Made by a program: the position numbers and the translations under genes. The notes under the pieces were generated by a model. The model ran no database searches. It saw only the letters and a program-made list of their open reading frames with translations, and had not been told where the DNA came from. From an uncultured Polaribacter sp. (GTDB taxonomy: Bacteria > Bacteroidota > Bacteroidia > Flavobacteriales > Flavobacteriaceae), in NCBI RefSeq assembly GCF_947500975.1, contig NZ_CANMUE010000003.1, positions 301,264-365,263 of the forward strand: DNA of 64,000 bases, in the 5' to 3' direction. Positions within the stretch are counted from its first letter, which is position 1; every line of letters starts with the position of its first letter. Positions 1-9,813 of the stretch are shown piece after piece.

Positions 1-1
1 A

Positions 2-655
2 GTTCAAAACGGAATTGTTGTTTTACTACCTCATGGTTATGAAGGACAAGGTTCTGAGCATTCATCAGCAAGAATAGAGCGTTATTTACAATTATGTGCA
101 GAAGATAATATGACAGTTGCCAACTGTACAACTCCTGCAAATTTCTACCATTTGTTACGTAGACAAATGAAACGTAATTATAGAAAACCATTAATTGTAT
201 TTACACCTAAGAGTTTGTTACGTCATCCAAAAGCGGTCAATTCAATTCAAGATTTAGCAAATGGCGAATTCCAAGAAGTTATAGACGATACTTTAAACCC
301 TACAAATGTGAAAAAAATGGTTTTCTGTATGGGTAAATTCTATTACGATTTATTAGAAGAAAGAGAAAAACTAGAAAGAGAAGACATTGCTTTAATTAGA
401 ATAGAGCAATTGTTTCCTTTACATGAAGAGAAAATTCAAAAAATAATTGATAGATATCCAAATATTGAAGAATATATTTGGGCACAAGAAGAACCTAAAA
501 ATATGGGTGCTTGGAGTTTTATGTTACAACGTTTTGAATTAGCGAAATTAAGTGTTCGTTCTCGTAAATATTATGCAGTACCAGCGGCAGGTTCTAGTAC
601 ACGTTTCAAAAAACGTCACAGAGCTGTTATTGATAGTGTTTTTAACAATGAGTAA
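2..655 (+). CDS. sucA: 2-oxoglutarate dehydrogenase E1 component, C-terminal part (partial at left edge)
   Basis: The reading frame is open from base 2, so the gene begins outside the window; about 217 codons are visible. The fragment has the E1 C-terminal hallmark LLPHGYEGQGSEHSSARIE near its start and ends with the typical KYYAVPAAGSSTRFKKRH tail. E1 is the thiamine-diphosphate enzyme that decarboxylates 2-oxoglutarate in the TCA cycle and passes the succinyl group to the lipoyl arm of E2. The E2 gene follows 232 bp downstream on the same strand, the usual sucAB order. The assignment is secure from the conserved motif and the neighbour. Confidence 0.96.
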   Translation, partial: VQNGIVVLLPHGYEGQGSEHSSARIERYLQLCAEDNMTVANCTTPANFYHLLRRQMKRNYRKPLIVFTPKSLLRHPKAVNSIQDLANGEFQEVIDDTLNPTNVKKMVFCMGKFYYDLLEEREKLEREDIALIRIEQLFPLHEEKIQKIIDRYPNIEEYIWAQEEPKNMGAWSFMLQRFELAKLSVRSRKYYAVPAAGSSTRFKKRHRAVIDSVFNNE

Positions 656-705
656 GCGCGTTAAGGATTGAAACGACATCCTTTTAATTGTCTATATAAA
701 TAGGC

Positions 706-782
706 GTCATTGCGAGGAACGAAGCAATCTGTTATAATTAAGAGATTGCCTAAGTTTAGAAAGAAGTAAACTTAGCAATGAC
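706..782. repeat. REP-like imperfect palindromic repeat, copy 1
   Basis: This lies between sucA and sucB. An outer inverted repeat (GTCATTGC at 706-713, GCAATGAC at 775-782) encloses two hairpins: GCAATCT/AGATTGC (724-730, 743-749) and CTAAGTTTA/TAAACTTAG (750-758, 767-775). The left arm resembles the CGTCATTGCGAGG...GAAGCAATCTG palindromes scattered through many flavobacterial intergenic regions. Related degenerate copies occur at 16930-16962 and 40744-40810. It could fold in the sucA-sucB transcript and affect mRNA stability, but that is inference. Confidence 0.7.
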
Positions 783-887
783 AAAAAATTAAAAGATATA
801 GTGGAAAGCCTGTTAAAACGCCCAAATAATAAAAAGTAAAAATAATTAAATGCTGAAATGATTTCAGCCAAAGTAAAATAAGAAACC

Positions 888-2099
888 ATGAGTGTTTTAG
901 AAATGAAAGTTCCATCTCCAGGAGAATCGATTACAGAAGTAGAAATTGCAACTTGGTTAGTTGAAGATGGAGATTATGTAGAAAAAGACCAACCAATTGC
1001 TGAAGTAGATTCTGACAAAGCTACTTTAGAATTGCCAGCTGAAGAGAGTGGAATTATTACTTTAAAAGCAGAAGAAGGTGATGCTGTAGAAGTAGGAGCA
1101 GTTGTTTGTTTAATAGATACAAGTGCTGCAAAACCAGCTGGAGATGCTCCGGCAAAAACAGCAACACCTAAAGAAGAAAAGAAAGTTGAAGTTGCAGCAA
1201 CACCAAAGGCAGAAACTTATGCTACAGGTACAGCTTCACCAGCAGCTAAAAAAGTATTGGCAGAAAAAGGTCTTAGCGCTTCTACTGTAAAAGGAACTGG
1301 AAAAGATGGTAGAATTACTAAAGAAGACGCTGTAAAAGCGGTGCCTTCTATGGGAACTCAACCAGTAAATGGGTCTAGAGGAACAGAGCGCAAAAAAATG
1401 TCTATGTTACGTAGAAAAGTTGCTCAACGTTTAGTAGCAGTAAAAAGCGAAACAGCAATGCTTACTACTTTTAATGAAGTAAACATGCAACCTATTTTTG
1501 ATTTACGTTCTCAATTTAAAGAAGATTTTAAAGCAAAACATGGCGTTGGTTTAGGATTTATGTCTTTCTTTACTTTAGCGGTTGTAAGAGCTTTAAAATT
1601 ATATCCAGATGTAAACTCTATGATTGATGGAGATTTTCAAATAAAGCACGATTTTCAAGATATTTCTATAGCAGTTTCTGGACCTAAAGGATTAATGGTG
1701 CCTGTAATTAGAAATGCAGAAAATCTATCTTTTAGAGGTGTAGAATCTGAAGTAAAACGTTTGGCATTAAGAGCTAGAGATGGGCAAATAACAGTAGATG
1801 AAATGACTGGAGGTACATTTACAATCACAAATGGTGGTGTATTTGGTTCTATGTTATCTACACCAATTATTAACCCACCACAAAGTGGAATTTTAGGAAT
1901 GCACAATATTGTAAACAGACCAATGGCAGTAAATGGTGAGGTTGTAATTCAGCCAATAATGTATGTTGCCTTATCTTACGATCATAGAATTGTTGATGGT
2001 AGAGAATCTGTAGGTTTCTTAGTTGCAGTTAAAGAAGCATTAGAAAATCCAATAGAATTATTAATGGATAATAATCCTGCAAAAGCATTAGAAATGTAA
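888..2099 (+). CDS. sucB: dihydrolipoyllysine-residue succinyltransferase (2-oxoglutarate dehydrogenase E2)
   Basis: This 403-residue protein is the E2 core of the 2-oxoglutarate dehydrogenase complex, transferring succinyl groups from E1 to CoA. The N-terminal lipoyl domain (about 1-78) carries the lipoylated lysine K44 in DSDKATLE. An alanine-rich linker leads to a peripheral subunit-binding domain (about 115-152), then the acyltransferase core ending in [15 protein letters not shown] with catalytic H366 and D370. The length is normal for bacterial SucB. It is co-directional with sucA upstream and is followed by a strong terminator, so sucAB probably forms one operon. Confidence 0.97.
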   Translation: MSVLEMKVPSPGESITEVEIATWLVEDGDYVEKDQPIAEVDSDKATLELPAEESGIITLKAEEGDAVEVGAVVCLIDTSAAKPAGDAPAKTATPKEEKKVEVAATPKAETYATGTASPAAKKVLAEKGLSASTVKGTGKDGRITKEDAVKAVPSMGTQPVNGSRGTERKKMSMLRRKVAQRLVAVKSETAMLTTFNEVNMQPIFDLRSQFKEDFKAKHGVGLGFMSFFTLAVVRALKLYPDVNSMIDGDFQIKHDFQDISIAVSGPKGLMVPVIRNAENLSFRGVESEVKRLALRARDGQITVDEMTGGTFTITNGGVFGSMLSTPIINPPQSGILGMHNIVNRPMAVNGEVVIQPIMYVALSYDHRIVDGRESVGFLVAVKEALENPIELLMDNNPAKALEM

Positions 2100-2122
2100 G
2101 TATATATTTACTTTTTAGATAT

Positions 2123-2156
2123 AAAAAATCCCAAACTAAAAAGTTTGGGATTTTTT
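2123..2156 (+). terminator. Rho-independent terminator after sucB
   Basis: The stem AATCCCAAACT/AGTTTGGGATT has a short A-rich loop and is flanked by six A on the left and six T on the right. It lies 24 bp after the sucB stop. The A/T flanks make it potentially bidirectional, but only sucB points into it. Confidence 0.9.
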
Positions 2157-2271
2157 ATGAAGTTATTTTAATTGCTCATTTTCAATAACTTATTATATGT
2201 GTAGTTAGTTACATTAATAAGTTTTTAACAAAAAAATTGTATTTTGTAAACTTTAAAAAACAATTACAATA

Positions 2272-2949
2272 ATGAATAAAACCTTAAATCAATTTTTTAT
2301 AATTTTTACACTAATTTGTATATTATTTAGTTGTAGTAATAGGCAAAAAAATAAAATCTTTAAACTAAAAGAAGGAGATTTATTATTTCAAAATACTGGC
2401 ACTGATGAAATTGATAATGCTATTAAAGGTGTAACAGCTACTGCCGTTTCTAAAAACTACTCACATGTTGGTATGGCAATGAAAGAAAATAATAAATGGT
2501 TTGTTATAGAAGCAATTCCTAAAAAAGGAATTAGTAAAACATCTATAAAAGAATTTTAAAATCGAAATAAAAATAAGTATGATAAATCACAAACTACAGT
2601 TGCAAGATTAGATAGCGTTTATAAGCCTTATATTTCTAAGGCAATTGCATATGGAGTGGAAAGAATTAATACACCTTATGATGAGATTTTTTTATGGGAT
2701 GATAGCTCTTATTATTGCTCAGAATTAGTATATAAAATGTTCTCTTCACAAAACTTAGCAAAAGATGTAATTCCTTTTCTTACACATCCAATGACATTTA
2801 ATGACAAATCAGGTAAACCAATGTCTAGTTGGGTAAAGTATTACAAATTACGTAACCAATCTATACCAGAGGGAATTGAAGGTACAAACCCTAACTTAAT
2901 GGCAAGTAGTTCTAAAATTACTTTTGTACACGATTATGGTAAAGAGTAA
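2272..2949 (+). pseudogene. YiiX/YebB-like permuted papain-fold lipoprotein, interrupted by an in-frame stop
   Basis: Two same-frame segments (2272-2559 and 2560-2949) read as one protein except for a TAA at 2557-2559. The first has a lipoprotein signal ending LFSC and the motif KNYSHVGMAM with the family's catalytic His. The second, read straight through, gives TVARLDSVYKPYISKAI and then YYCSELVYKMF with the catalytic Cys. The family consists of permuted NlpC/P60-type hydrolases of cell-wall or lipid amide bonds. The stop separates the two catalytic residues, so neither half should work alone. A TTA(Leu)-to-TAA change would explain it. A sequencing error or readthrough cannot be excluded. 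Confidence 0.8.
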
Positions 2950-2977
2950 GTAATTATTTTAACTTAAAATCAAAAAA

Positions 2978-3349
2978 ATGAAAGTTACGACTGAAAAAAA
3001 TGAAAAAGTGGCAAATATGATTTTTGCATCTATTTATCCACTTTATTGGAATAGATTAGAAAAAAATGGTAGAACAAAAGAAGAGTACCATCAAGTATTA
3101 GAATGGTTTACAGGTTTTAACGAAAAAAAAATACAATTACTTATCAAAGAGAAAGTAACATTTAGAACTTTTTTTGAGAAAGCAAAAATACATCCGAATG
3201 CACACATGATTAAAGGAGTTGTTTGTGGTTACCGAATTGAAGAAATAGAAGACGAATTTGAAGTGTATAAACAATGTAGACAAATGGAAAAACTGATTGA
3301 TGAATTGGCAAAAGGCAGAAAAATGGAAAAAATTTTACGTTCTGCATAA
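2978..3349 (+). CDS. DUF2200 family protein
   Basis: This 123-residue cytoplasmic protein matches the DUF2200 family along its whole length. Recognisable stretches are IFASIYPLYWNRLEKNGRTK, FRTFFEKAKIHPNAHMIKG, VCGYRIEEIED and the C-terminal ELAKGRKMEKILR. The biochemical function of the family is unknown. It starts 28 bp after the interrupted YiiX-like gene and is followed by a transporter gene 22 bp downstream, so it may share a transcript with both. Confidence 0.88.
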   Translation: MKVTTEKNEKVANMIFASIYPLYWNRLEKNGRTKEEYHQVLEWFTGFNEKKIQLLIKEKVTFRTFFEKAKIHPNAHMIKGVVCGYRIEEIEDEFEVYKQCRQMEKLIDELAKGRKMEKILRSA

Positions 3350-3371
3350 TTTATAAAAACTAGAAGTAATT

Positions 3372-4241
3372 ATGACAGCAGCAGAAATTATAAGTAAAAT
3401 ATTTTTACCATTATCACTCGCTATTATTATGTTAGGAATGGGTATGACACTAATTCCAAATGATTTTAAAAGAATAATAAAATACCCAAAAGCAGCTTTT
3501 ATAGGTTTAGTAAATCAACTTATTTTGTTACCAATTATTGGTTTTTTGTTAGCAATTGTATTTAATCTGAACCCAACAATGGCAGTTGGTTTAATGATTT
3601 TAGCAACTTGTCCAGGAGGACCAACAAGTAATTTAATAGTTCAAGTTTGTAAAGGTAACATAGCTTTATCTGTTACACTCACTGCTATTGCAAGTATTAT
3701 TAGTATTCTAACAATTCCATTAATACTGTCTTATGCTTTATCTTATTTTGGTTCTGAAACGGATGTAGTAATAAAATTACCAATTGTAGATACAATTTTA
3801 CAAATAATGGTTATTACTGTAATTCCCATTTCTATAGGAATGTTAATTCGAAAATACAAAAGAAATTTTGCTAAACGAATGGAAAAACCAATGAGAGTAG
3901 CTTCTTCAATTATTTTTATTTTAGTATTTATAGCAGTACTAGCAGCAAATTATAAGATGATTGATACAGGAATGAAAGAAGTAGGTTTTGTTACTTTAAC
4001 CTTAAATATTCTAACAATGACAGTTGGTTTTTTTACAGCTAAGTTGTTTAAATTAAACTTTAAAAATGCCATTTCAATAACTATTGAAAGTGGTATTCAA
4101 AATGGAACCTTAGCTTTTGTAATTGCAACAACTATTTTAAATAATGTAGAAATGGGTATTCCAATAGGTGCATATTCTATTTGGATGTTTATTACTGGAG
4201 CTATTTTAATGTCGCAACTTGGAAAAAGAAAAGAAGAGTAA
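3372..4241 (+). CDS. bile acid:sodium symporter (BASS) family transporter
   Basis: This 289-residue integral membrane protein has about nine to ten hydrophobic helices. The conserved core includes MILATCPGGPTSNLIVQVCKGN (shown in parts: MILATCPGGPTSN at about 76-88) and a second repeat with ESGIQNGTLAFVIATT, the sodium-binding crossover regions of the BASS/SBF fold. Bacterial members import organic acids such as pantoate or bile acids with sodium. The true substrate cannot be read from sequence. It lies in a co-directional run with the DUF2200 gene and the helicase gene that follows. Confidence 0.88.
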   Translation: MTAAEIISKIFLPLSLAIIMLGMGMTLIPNDFKRIIKYPKAAFIGLVNQLILLPIIGFLLAIVFNLNPTMAVGLMILATCPGGPTSNLIVQVCKGNIALSVTLTAIASIISILTIPLILSYALSYFGSETDVVIKLPIVDTILQIMVITVIPISIGMLIRKYKRNFAKRMEKPMRVASSIIFILVFIAVLAANYKMIDTGMKEVGFVTLTLNILTMTVGFFTAKLFKLNFKNAISITIESGIQNGTLAFVIATTILNNVEMGIPIGAYSIWMFITGAILMSQLGKRKEE

Positions 4242-4288
4242 TTTTTATTGATAATTTTTAATTATTTACCTTGCATCAAAAAGTTAAA

Positions 4289-6691
4289 ATGGCTATAAAT
4301 CCTGAGTTAGAACTTGCGCTAAATTTTATAGAAAAAACAGATAGAAATCTGTTTATTACTGGAAAAGCAGGTACAGGAAAAACAACTTTTTTACATCAAA
4401 TTAAAAACGAATCTTTAAAAAGAATGGTTATTGTTGCACCAACAGGTGTTGCAGCAATTAATGCAAAAGGCGTAACTATTCATTCGTTTTTTCAAATGCC
4501 TTTTGGGCCAATTTTACCCAATCAAATTGCAAATACAAATCAGCAACGTAAGTTTTCTAAAACTAAAATCGATATTATAAAATCGTTAGATTTAGTAATT
4601 ATTGATGAAATTTCTATGGTGCGTGCCGATTTATTAGATGGTATAGATCAAGTAATGCGTCGTTATAAAAATAGAAATAAAGTATTTGGTGGCGCACAAG
4701 TTTTAATGATTGGAGATTTACAACAATTAGCACCAGTTGTAAGACCAAATGAGTGGAGTTTATTACAGCAGCATTACAATACGGTCTATTTTTTTAGTTC
4801 AAAAGCTTTTCAAGAGGCCAATGTGGTTTCTATAGAATTAAAACATATTTATCGTCAAAAAAATGAAGATTTTATTACTATTTTAAATGAAATCAGAAAC
4901 GATAATTTGTCAGAAAAATCTGCTAAAATTTTAAATAAACGTTACAATCCTAATTTTTCTCCAAGTAAAGAAGAAGGTTATATTACTTTAACAACACATA
5001 ATAAACGAGCTAATTTAATAAACGATTCTGAGTTGAATAAACTTAAAAACAAAAGCTATTTTTTTAAAGCTGAAGTTTCTGGTAAATTCAATGAAAATGC
5101 TTTTCCTAATGATGAAAAGTTAGAATTAAAAATTGGTGCACAAGTAATGTTTATCAAAAATGATTCATCACCAGAAAAAAGATATTTTAATGGTAAAATA
5201 GGAATTGTAACAGATATTTCTAGCAAAAATGTAACCGTACAATGTGCTAATGAAATTGATGAGATTGTTACAGAAAGAGAAATGTGGGACAATGTAAATT
5301 ACTCCATCAACGAAGAAACTAAAGAAATTAAAGAAGACGTTATTGGTTCTTTTTCTCAAATTCCATTACGATTGGCATGGGCAATTACCATTCATAAAAG
5401 TCAAGGTTTAACTTTTGAAAAAGCGGTAATTGATGCTGAAGCTTCTTTTGCACATGGGCAAACTTATGTGGCTTTAAGTAGGTGTACTTCTTTAGAAGGA
5501 TTAGTTTTAAAAACGCCAATTTCTAGCAATGCAATAATTAATGATAAAACAGTAAGTGTTTTTAATGAAAGTGTAGAAGAAAACCATCCTGATGAAAGTA
5601 TTTTAAACGAGTCTGAAAAAGAGTTTCAACTCAATTTAATTTCAGAATTGTTAGATTATCAGTCATTTTTATATCCAATTTCAAGGCTAATTGATATTTT
5701 TTATAAAAATAGATCAAGTATAAAAGGTACTGTAATTGATCATTTACAAACCATAAAAGATGATGGAATTGTAGCTTTAATGAAAGTTTCCAACGGATTT
5801 AAAAATCAATTAAAAGTACTTTCTGAAGATAACATTCTACCAGAAAATAGTTCGAAAATTCAAGAACGATTTACAAAAGGAGTAGATTATTTTTTATCAG
5901 AAACCATTAAAAACATAGTACAACCTTTATCAAAAATTGAATTTTCTTCAGATAATAAAGCTGTGAAAAAAGACTTTTCTAAACAGTTTGATAACTTGCA
6001 AGAAAAGTTAACTGAAAAAGTTTTTGCTTTAAAAAATATGACAGAAGGTTTTAAAGTTCAAGCATATTTAAAAGTTAGAGCAAATGCAGTTTTGCAAAAA
6101 ATGGAGCCTAAAAAGAAGAAGAAACTGTCTACCAGAAAAGATCCTTTATTAGCATTAAAACTCCGTGAATTAAGAGATGAAATAAGAATTGCTGAAAATA
6201 TACCCGCATTTCAAATTTTTACTCAAGAAACTTTATATGCCTTGTGTGATGCTTTGCCAAGATCAGAGAAAGATTTGTTAAACGTAAAAGGAATGGGAAA
6301 AACTAGGGTTTCTAAATATGGTGAAGAAATTTTAGAAGTAATTGAAACTTATTGTAAAGAAAACGGAATTAATAAGTTTAACGAACAAAAAAAGGAAAAT
6401 AAAAAACCAACCAAACAAATTTCTTTTGAGTTGTTTAAATCTGGCTTGTCAATAAAAGAAATTGCTAAAGAACGTAGTTTAACAACAGGTACTATAGAAA
6501 GTCATTTAGCAAGTTTTATACCTTCTGGTGATGTAGATATTTTAGAATTGATAGATATAAAAAAATATAAAAAAATTATTAAAGCTATTGAAGAAACCGA
6601 ATTTAAAAACTTAACTGAACTTAAAGAAAAAGTAGATAAAAGTTTTACTTTTATGGAATTAAGAATGGTTTTACTTTCTATTGAGAGTTAA
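4289..6691 (+). CDS. PIF1-like AAA helicase with HRDC and helix-turn-helix C-terminal domains
   Basis: An 800-residue superfamily 1B helicase. Walker A is GKAGTGKTT (25-33), Walker B is IIDEISM, followed by GDLQQLAPV and the late motifs AITIHKSQGLTFEKA and YVALSRC typical of PIF1/RecD. The C-terminus adds an HRDC domain (LPRSEKDLLNVKGMGKTRVSKYG) and a short helix-turn-helix segment (GLSIKEIAKERSLTTGTIESH). This arrangement is common in Bacteroidota and implies DNA unwinding in repair or replication. The ATG at 4289 is preferred over an in-frame TTG 18 bp upstream, because it precedes the first conserved residues directly. Confidence 0.93.
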   Translation: MAINPELELALNFIEKTDRNLFITGKAGTGKTTFLHQIKNESLKRMVIVAPTGVAAINAKGVTIHSFFQMPFGPILPNQIANTNQQRKFSKTKIDIIKSLDLVIIDEISMVRADLLDGIDQVMRRYKNRNKVFGGAQVLMIGDLQQLAPVVRPNEWSLLQQHYNTVYFFSSKAFQEANVVSIELKHIYRQKNEDFITILNEIRNDNLSEKSAKILNKRYNPNFSPSKEEGYITLTTHNKRANLINDSELNKLKNKSYFFKAEVSGKFNENAFPNDEKLELKIGAQVMFIKNDSSPEKRYFNGKIGIVTDISSKNVTVQCANEIDEIVTEREMWDNVNYSINEETKEIKEDVIGSFSQIPLRLAWAITIHKSQGLTFEKAVIDAEASFAHGQTYVALSRCTSLEGLVLKTPISSNAIINDKTVSVFNESVEENHPDESILNESEKEFQLNLISELLDYQSFLYPISRLIDIFYKNRSSIKGTVIDHLQTIKDDGIVALMKVSNGFKNQLKVLSEDNILPENSSKIQERFTKGVDYFLSETIKNIVQPLSKIEFSSDNKAVKKDFSKQFDNLQEKLTEKVFALKNMTEGFKVQAYLKVRANAVLQKMEPKKKKKLSTRKDPLLALKLRELRDEIRIAENIPAFQIFTQETLYALCDALPRSEKDLLNVKGMGKTRVSKYGEEILEVIETYCKENGINKFNEQKKENKKPTKQISFELFKSGLSIKEIAKERSLTTGTIESHLASFIPSGDVDILELIDIKKYKKIIKAIEETEFKNLTELKEKVDKSFTFMELRMVLLSIES

Positions 6692-6764
6692 ATTTAAAAT
6701 ATCAATAGTTCATTTTTTTCTTAATGATACAATAATGTTTTGCGTGTTTAGCATATTGTTGATG

Positions 6765-7211
6765 CTATCCATTATATACATTCGGATTATGTTTTTCCAT
6801 ATAAAATTCAGGGTTAGGTAATTTAGTAAATCCGAATTTTTTGTAAAGCCATTCAGCTGTGTCAGTTAATAAAATCCAACGTCTTAACCCTTGAAGATTG
6901 GGGTGTTCCATTATTTCATTTATAAGCCATTTACTTAACCCCTTTCCTCTATATTTCTTTAAAATATATACATCTCCTAAATATACAATAGTTGAGTGAT
7001 CTGAAATTATTCGAGCAAAACCAATTTGTTTGTTTTCGTGATAGAGCCCAAAATTCAGAGAATTTTCAATTGAAGTTTTCAAAGTATTGATTGGGATTTC
7101 CTTAGCCCAATCAGTTTCGGTTGTAAGAAATTTGTGAATGCTTAAAATATCTAATTTATTTTTGTCAGTTGAAATGGTAAAATCATTTCTGTGTACTTCT
7201 CTAATTTTCAT
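6765..7211 (-). CDS. GNAT family N-acetyltransferase
   Basis: This 148-residue protein has the GNAT fold. The acetyl-CoA binding segment is VYLGDVYILKKYRGKGLSKW (about 85-104, with the R-x-x-G-x-G/A signature YRGKGLS), followed by the C-terminal strand WLYKKFGFTKL. It acetylates an amine on an unknown small molecule or protein. It is transcribed opposite to the helicase gene and lies just downstream of recJ on the minus strand, separated by 71 bp. Confidence 0.9.
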   Translation of the reverse strand: MKIREVHRNDFTISTDKNKLDILSIHKFLTTETDWAKEIPINTLKTSIENSLNFGLYHENKQIGFARIISDHSTIVYLGDVYILKKYRGKGLSKWLINEIMEHPNLQGLRRWILLTDTAEWLYKKFGFTKLPNPEFYMEKHNPNVYNG

Positions 7212-7282
7212 TTATTTTACATTCATTTTGTATTAATATTTACATAAAATCCCCATCATTAAAACACTTACTTTGTTATATC

Positions 7283-8968
7283 CTATTTTAAGTCTTTAAG
7301 AAGTAGCTGAATAGATCTATATCCATTCCACTCATTTTCATCTAAGGCATACACAATATCAAAATCATCTTGTACAAACTCCATTTTATCACCTAAATTA
7401 AAACCAATAGCGCCAAAAGTATGTTTATTATCACCTTGAAAAACATTGAGTTTTAGATGTGTTTTATCTGCACCTACTTGTTTTCCATAGCCATTATCTC
7501 TGACACAAGTAGATTTAAAAACGGGCTTCATATTATGAGGCCCAAAAGGCGCCATTTGCTGAATAATTCTAAAAAATTTTGGTGTTATTTCAGATAAATT
7601 AATTTCTGCATCAATAGCAATTTCTGGAATTAGTAGTTTTTTATCAATCGTTTCTTCTACAACTTCTTCAAATTTATTTTTAAAATTTTCGTAGTTTTCA
7701 GGTAGTAATGTTAAACCAGCTGCATATTTATGACCTCCAAATTGTTCTATAAATTCGCTGCAAGCTTCTAATGCATTATACACATCAAAACCTTTTACAG
7801 AGCGTGCCGAAGCGGCTAATTTATCACCACTTTTTGTAAAAACTAAAGTAGGTCTGTAGTATTTCTCAATCAATCTAGAAGCTACAATACCAATAACTCC
7901 TTTATGCCAATCTTCTTTAAAAACAACAGAAGTAAAGTTGTTTTCTTCATTATTATCAATAATTTGAATTAACGCTTCGTTGGTAATTTTCTTATCTAAC
8001 TCTTTTCTGTCTGCGTTAAAAATTTCAATGGCAGCTGCAAATTCAACTGCAGAATCAAAGTCCATTTCTGTTAATAATTCAACAGCATAACTACCATGTT
8101 TTAGTCTACCTGCAGCATTAATTCTAGGTGCAATTATAAAAACAACATCAGTAATTGTGAGTTCCGTTTTTTTAACTTGATGAATAATTGCTTTAATTCC
8201 GTTTCTAGGTTTTTGGTTGATGACTTGCAAACCAAAATAGGCTAAAGTTCTATTTTCTCCATTCATAGGTACAATATCTGCAGCAATTGCAGTAGCTACC
8301 AAATCTAAATATGGAATAAAATCATTGATAGTTTGATTTCTAGAAACACCTAAAGCTTGAATCAATTTAAAGCCAACTCCACAACCACAAAGTTCATCAA
8401 AAGGATAGTTGCAATCTTCTTGTTTTGCATTTAAAACAGCAACAGCTTTGGGTATTTCTTTTCCAGGTTTATGATGATCACAAATAATAAAATCAATATT
8501 TTTTTCTTTTGCATAAGCAACTTTTTCAATAGCTTTTATACCACAATCTAAAGCAATAATTAAAGAAAAATTATTGTCTTCTGCAAAATCAATTCCTGTA
8601 TATGAAACACCATAACCTTCTGCATACCTATCTGGAATATAGGTTGCAATATTTGAAGTAATTGTTTTTAAATAAGAAGAAACTAGAGAAACAGCTGTAG
8701 TTCCATCCACATCATAATCACCATAAATTAGAATATTTTCGTTATTTGAAATTGCAGTTTCAATTCTTTCAACGGCAATATTCATATCCTTCATTAAAAA
8801 AGGATCATGAATGTCTTCTAAGTTTGGCCTAAAAAATTTTTTTGCATCCTCAAAAGTTTCAATATCTCTTTGACAAAGAATTTTTGCAATGGTTTTATCT
8901 ACTTGTAAATTTTTAGCAAGATTGTTTACTTTTTCTTGTTCAAGTTGTGGTTTTTCAGTCCATCTCAT
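7283..8968 (-). CDS. recJ: single-stranded-DNA-specific exonuclease RecJ
   Basis: This 561-residue DHH-family 5'-to-3' single-strand DNA exonuclease acts in recombination and mismatch repair. Motif I is GDYDVDGTT with D84, D86 and D88 as metal ligands. Motif III is the DHH sequence CDHHKPG, and the DHHA1 part contains APRINAAGRLKHG and EQFGGHKYAAG. An OB-like C-terminal domain completes a normal RecJ length. It sits 13 bp downstream of the osmC-like gene, so the two are probably cotranscribed. Confidence 0.97.
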   Translation of the reverse strand: MRWTEKPQLEQEKVNNLAKNLQVDKTIAKILCQRDIETFEDAKKFFRPNLEDIHDPFLMKDMNIAVERIETAISNNENILIYGDYDVDGTTAVSLVSSYLKTITSNIATYIPDRYAEGYGVSYTGIDFAEDNNFSLIIALDCGIKAIEKVAYAKEKNIDFIICDHHKPGKEIPKAVAVLNAKQEDCNYPFDELCGCGVGFKLIQALGVSRNQTINDFIPYLDLVATAIAADIVPMNGENRTLAYFGLQVINQKPRNGIKAIIHQVKKTELTITDVVFIIAPRINAAGRLKHGSYAVELLTEMDFDSAVEFAAAIEIFNADRKELDKKITNEALIQIIDNNEENNFTSVVFKEDWHKGVIGIVASRLIEKYYRPTLVFTKSGDKLAASARSVKGFDVYNALEACSEFIEQFGGHKYAAGLTLLPENYENFKNKFEEVVEETIDKKLLIPEIAIDAEINLSEITPKFFRIIQQMAPFGPHNMKPVFKSTCVRDNGYGKQVGADKTHLKLNVFQGDNKHTFGAIGFNLGDKMEFVQDDFDIVYALDENEWNGYRSIQLLLKDLK

Positions 8969-8981
8969 AACAATTTACTTT

Positions 8982-9407
8982 CTATACTTCATGCAATATT
9001 ATTTCTGTTTTTACAGTTGCAAATTTTCTAAACATTTCCATCACACCACAGTATTTTGTTACCGATAAATTAACTGCTTTTTCTATTTTTTCTAGATTTA
9101 AATTACTTCCAGTAAAATGATAATCAACTTTTACAGTGTTATAAAATTTAGGGTGCTCATCTGTTAATTCTGCAGTAATTTCAATTTTAAAATCATCAAC
9201 ATTTACACGCATTTTCTTTAAAAGAGAAACAACATCTAAACCAGAACAACCTGCTAATGAAGATAACATTAGTGCTTTAGGCCTGTAACCTTCGCCTTTA
9301 CCACCACTTTCTTCACCTGCATCCATAAATAAGTTATGACCGCTAGGATTGTCAGACTCAAATTGCATGTTTTCTTTCCAAACTGTAGTTACTATATTTT
9401 TAACCAT
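8982..9407 (-). CDS. OsmC family peroxiredoxin-like protein
   Basis: This 141-residue protein belongs to the OsmC/Ohr superfamily of thiol-dependent peroxidases. Two conserved cysteines are visible, C54 in LAGCSGLDVV and C120 in TKYCGVMEMF, the usual reactive pair. The sequence resembles the YhfA-like branch rather than Ohr. It precedes recJ by 13 bp. A TACTTTTG box on the minus strand (about 9451-9460) upstream of the start fits a Bacteroidota -7 element, and this promoter region is part of a diverged repeat recurring at 11047-11125. Confidence 0.9.
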   Translation of the reverse strand: MVKNIVTTVWKENMQFESDNPSGHNLFMDAGEESGGKGEGYRPKALMLSSLAGCSGLDVVSLLKKMRVNVDDFKIEITAELTDEHPKFYNTVKVDYHFTGSNLNLEKIEKAVNLSVTKYCGVMEMFRKFATVKTEIILHEV

Positions 9408-9425
9408 TTTTTTGTTTTTTAAAAT

Positions 9426-9502
9426 ATTGAAGCTTTAAATTAAGCTAAATACAAAAGTAAGAAAACACAAATAAGTAAGTAGTTAAAATGTATAAATCTA
9501 TA
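9426..9502 (+). repeat. diverged direct repeat A (flanks astacin gene)
   Basis: About 77 bp here align with 11047-11125 at roughly 80 percent identity with a few one-base gaps. The best-preserved core is CAAATAAGTAAG followed by AGTTAA. Copy A covers the likely promoter of the osmC-like gene. The two copies bracket the astacin gene and its flanks (about 1.5 kb). Confidence 0.65.
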
Positions 9503-9813
9503 TTTTTTTTTAACGACGAAAAATCACCATATTTTATTGTGATTATGTTTTAAATGCTTTGCTATTTTTTAAGGTAAGTAAATATAGAAAACAACAAATA
9601 GGTATTGTAAATATTACTGTCACTTTTTTTCCAATCTAAGTACGACTTATAGATTTTTAAAAAAACCTTAAACATTGATAAAAAAATATGACTAGGAAAA
9701 GAAGTGTTATGACAACTTGTATTTCATTTTAAATCAAAAGCCTTCTTTTTTAACAAAGGTTTTGCAATGTATGTGGAGTTAGAAGAATTTAATTAGATGT
9801 AATTTTTATAAAA

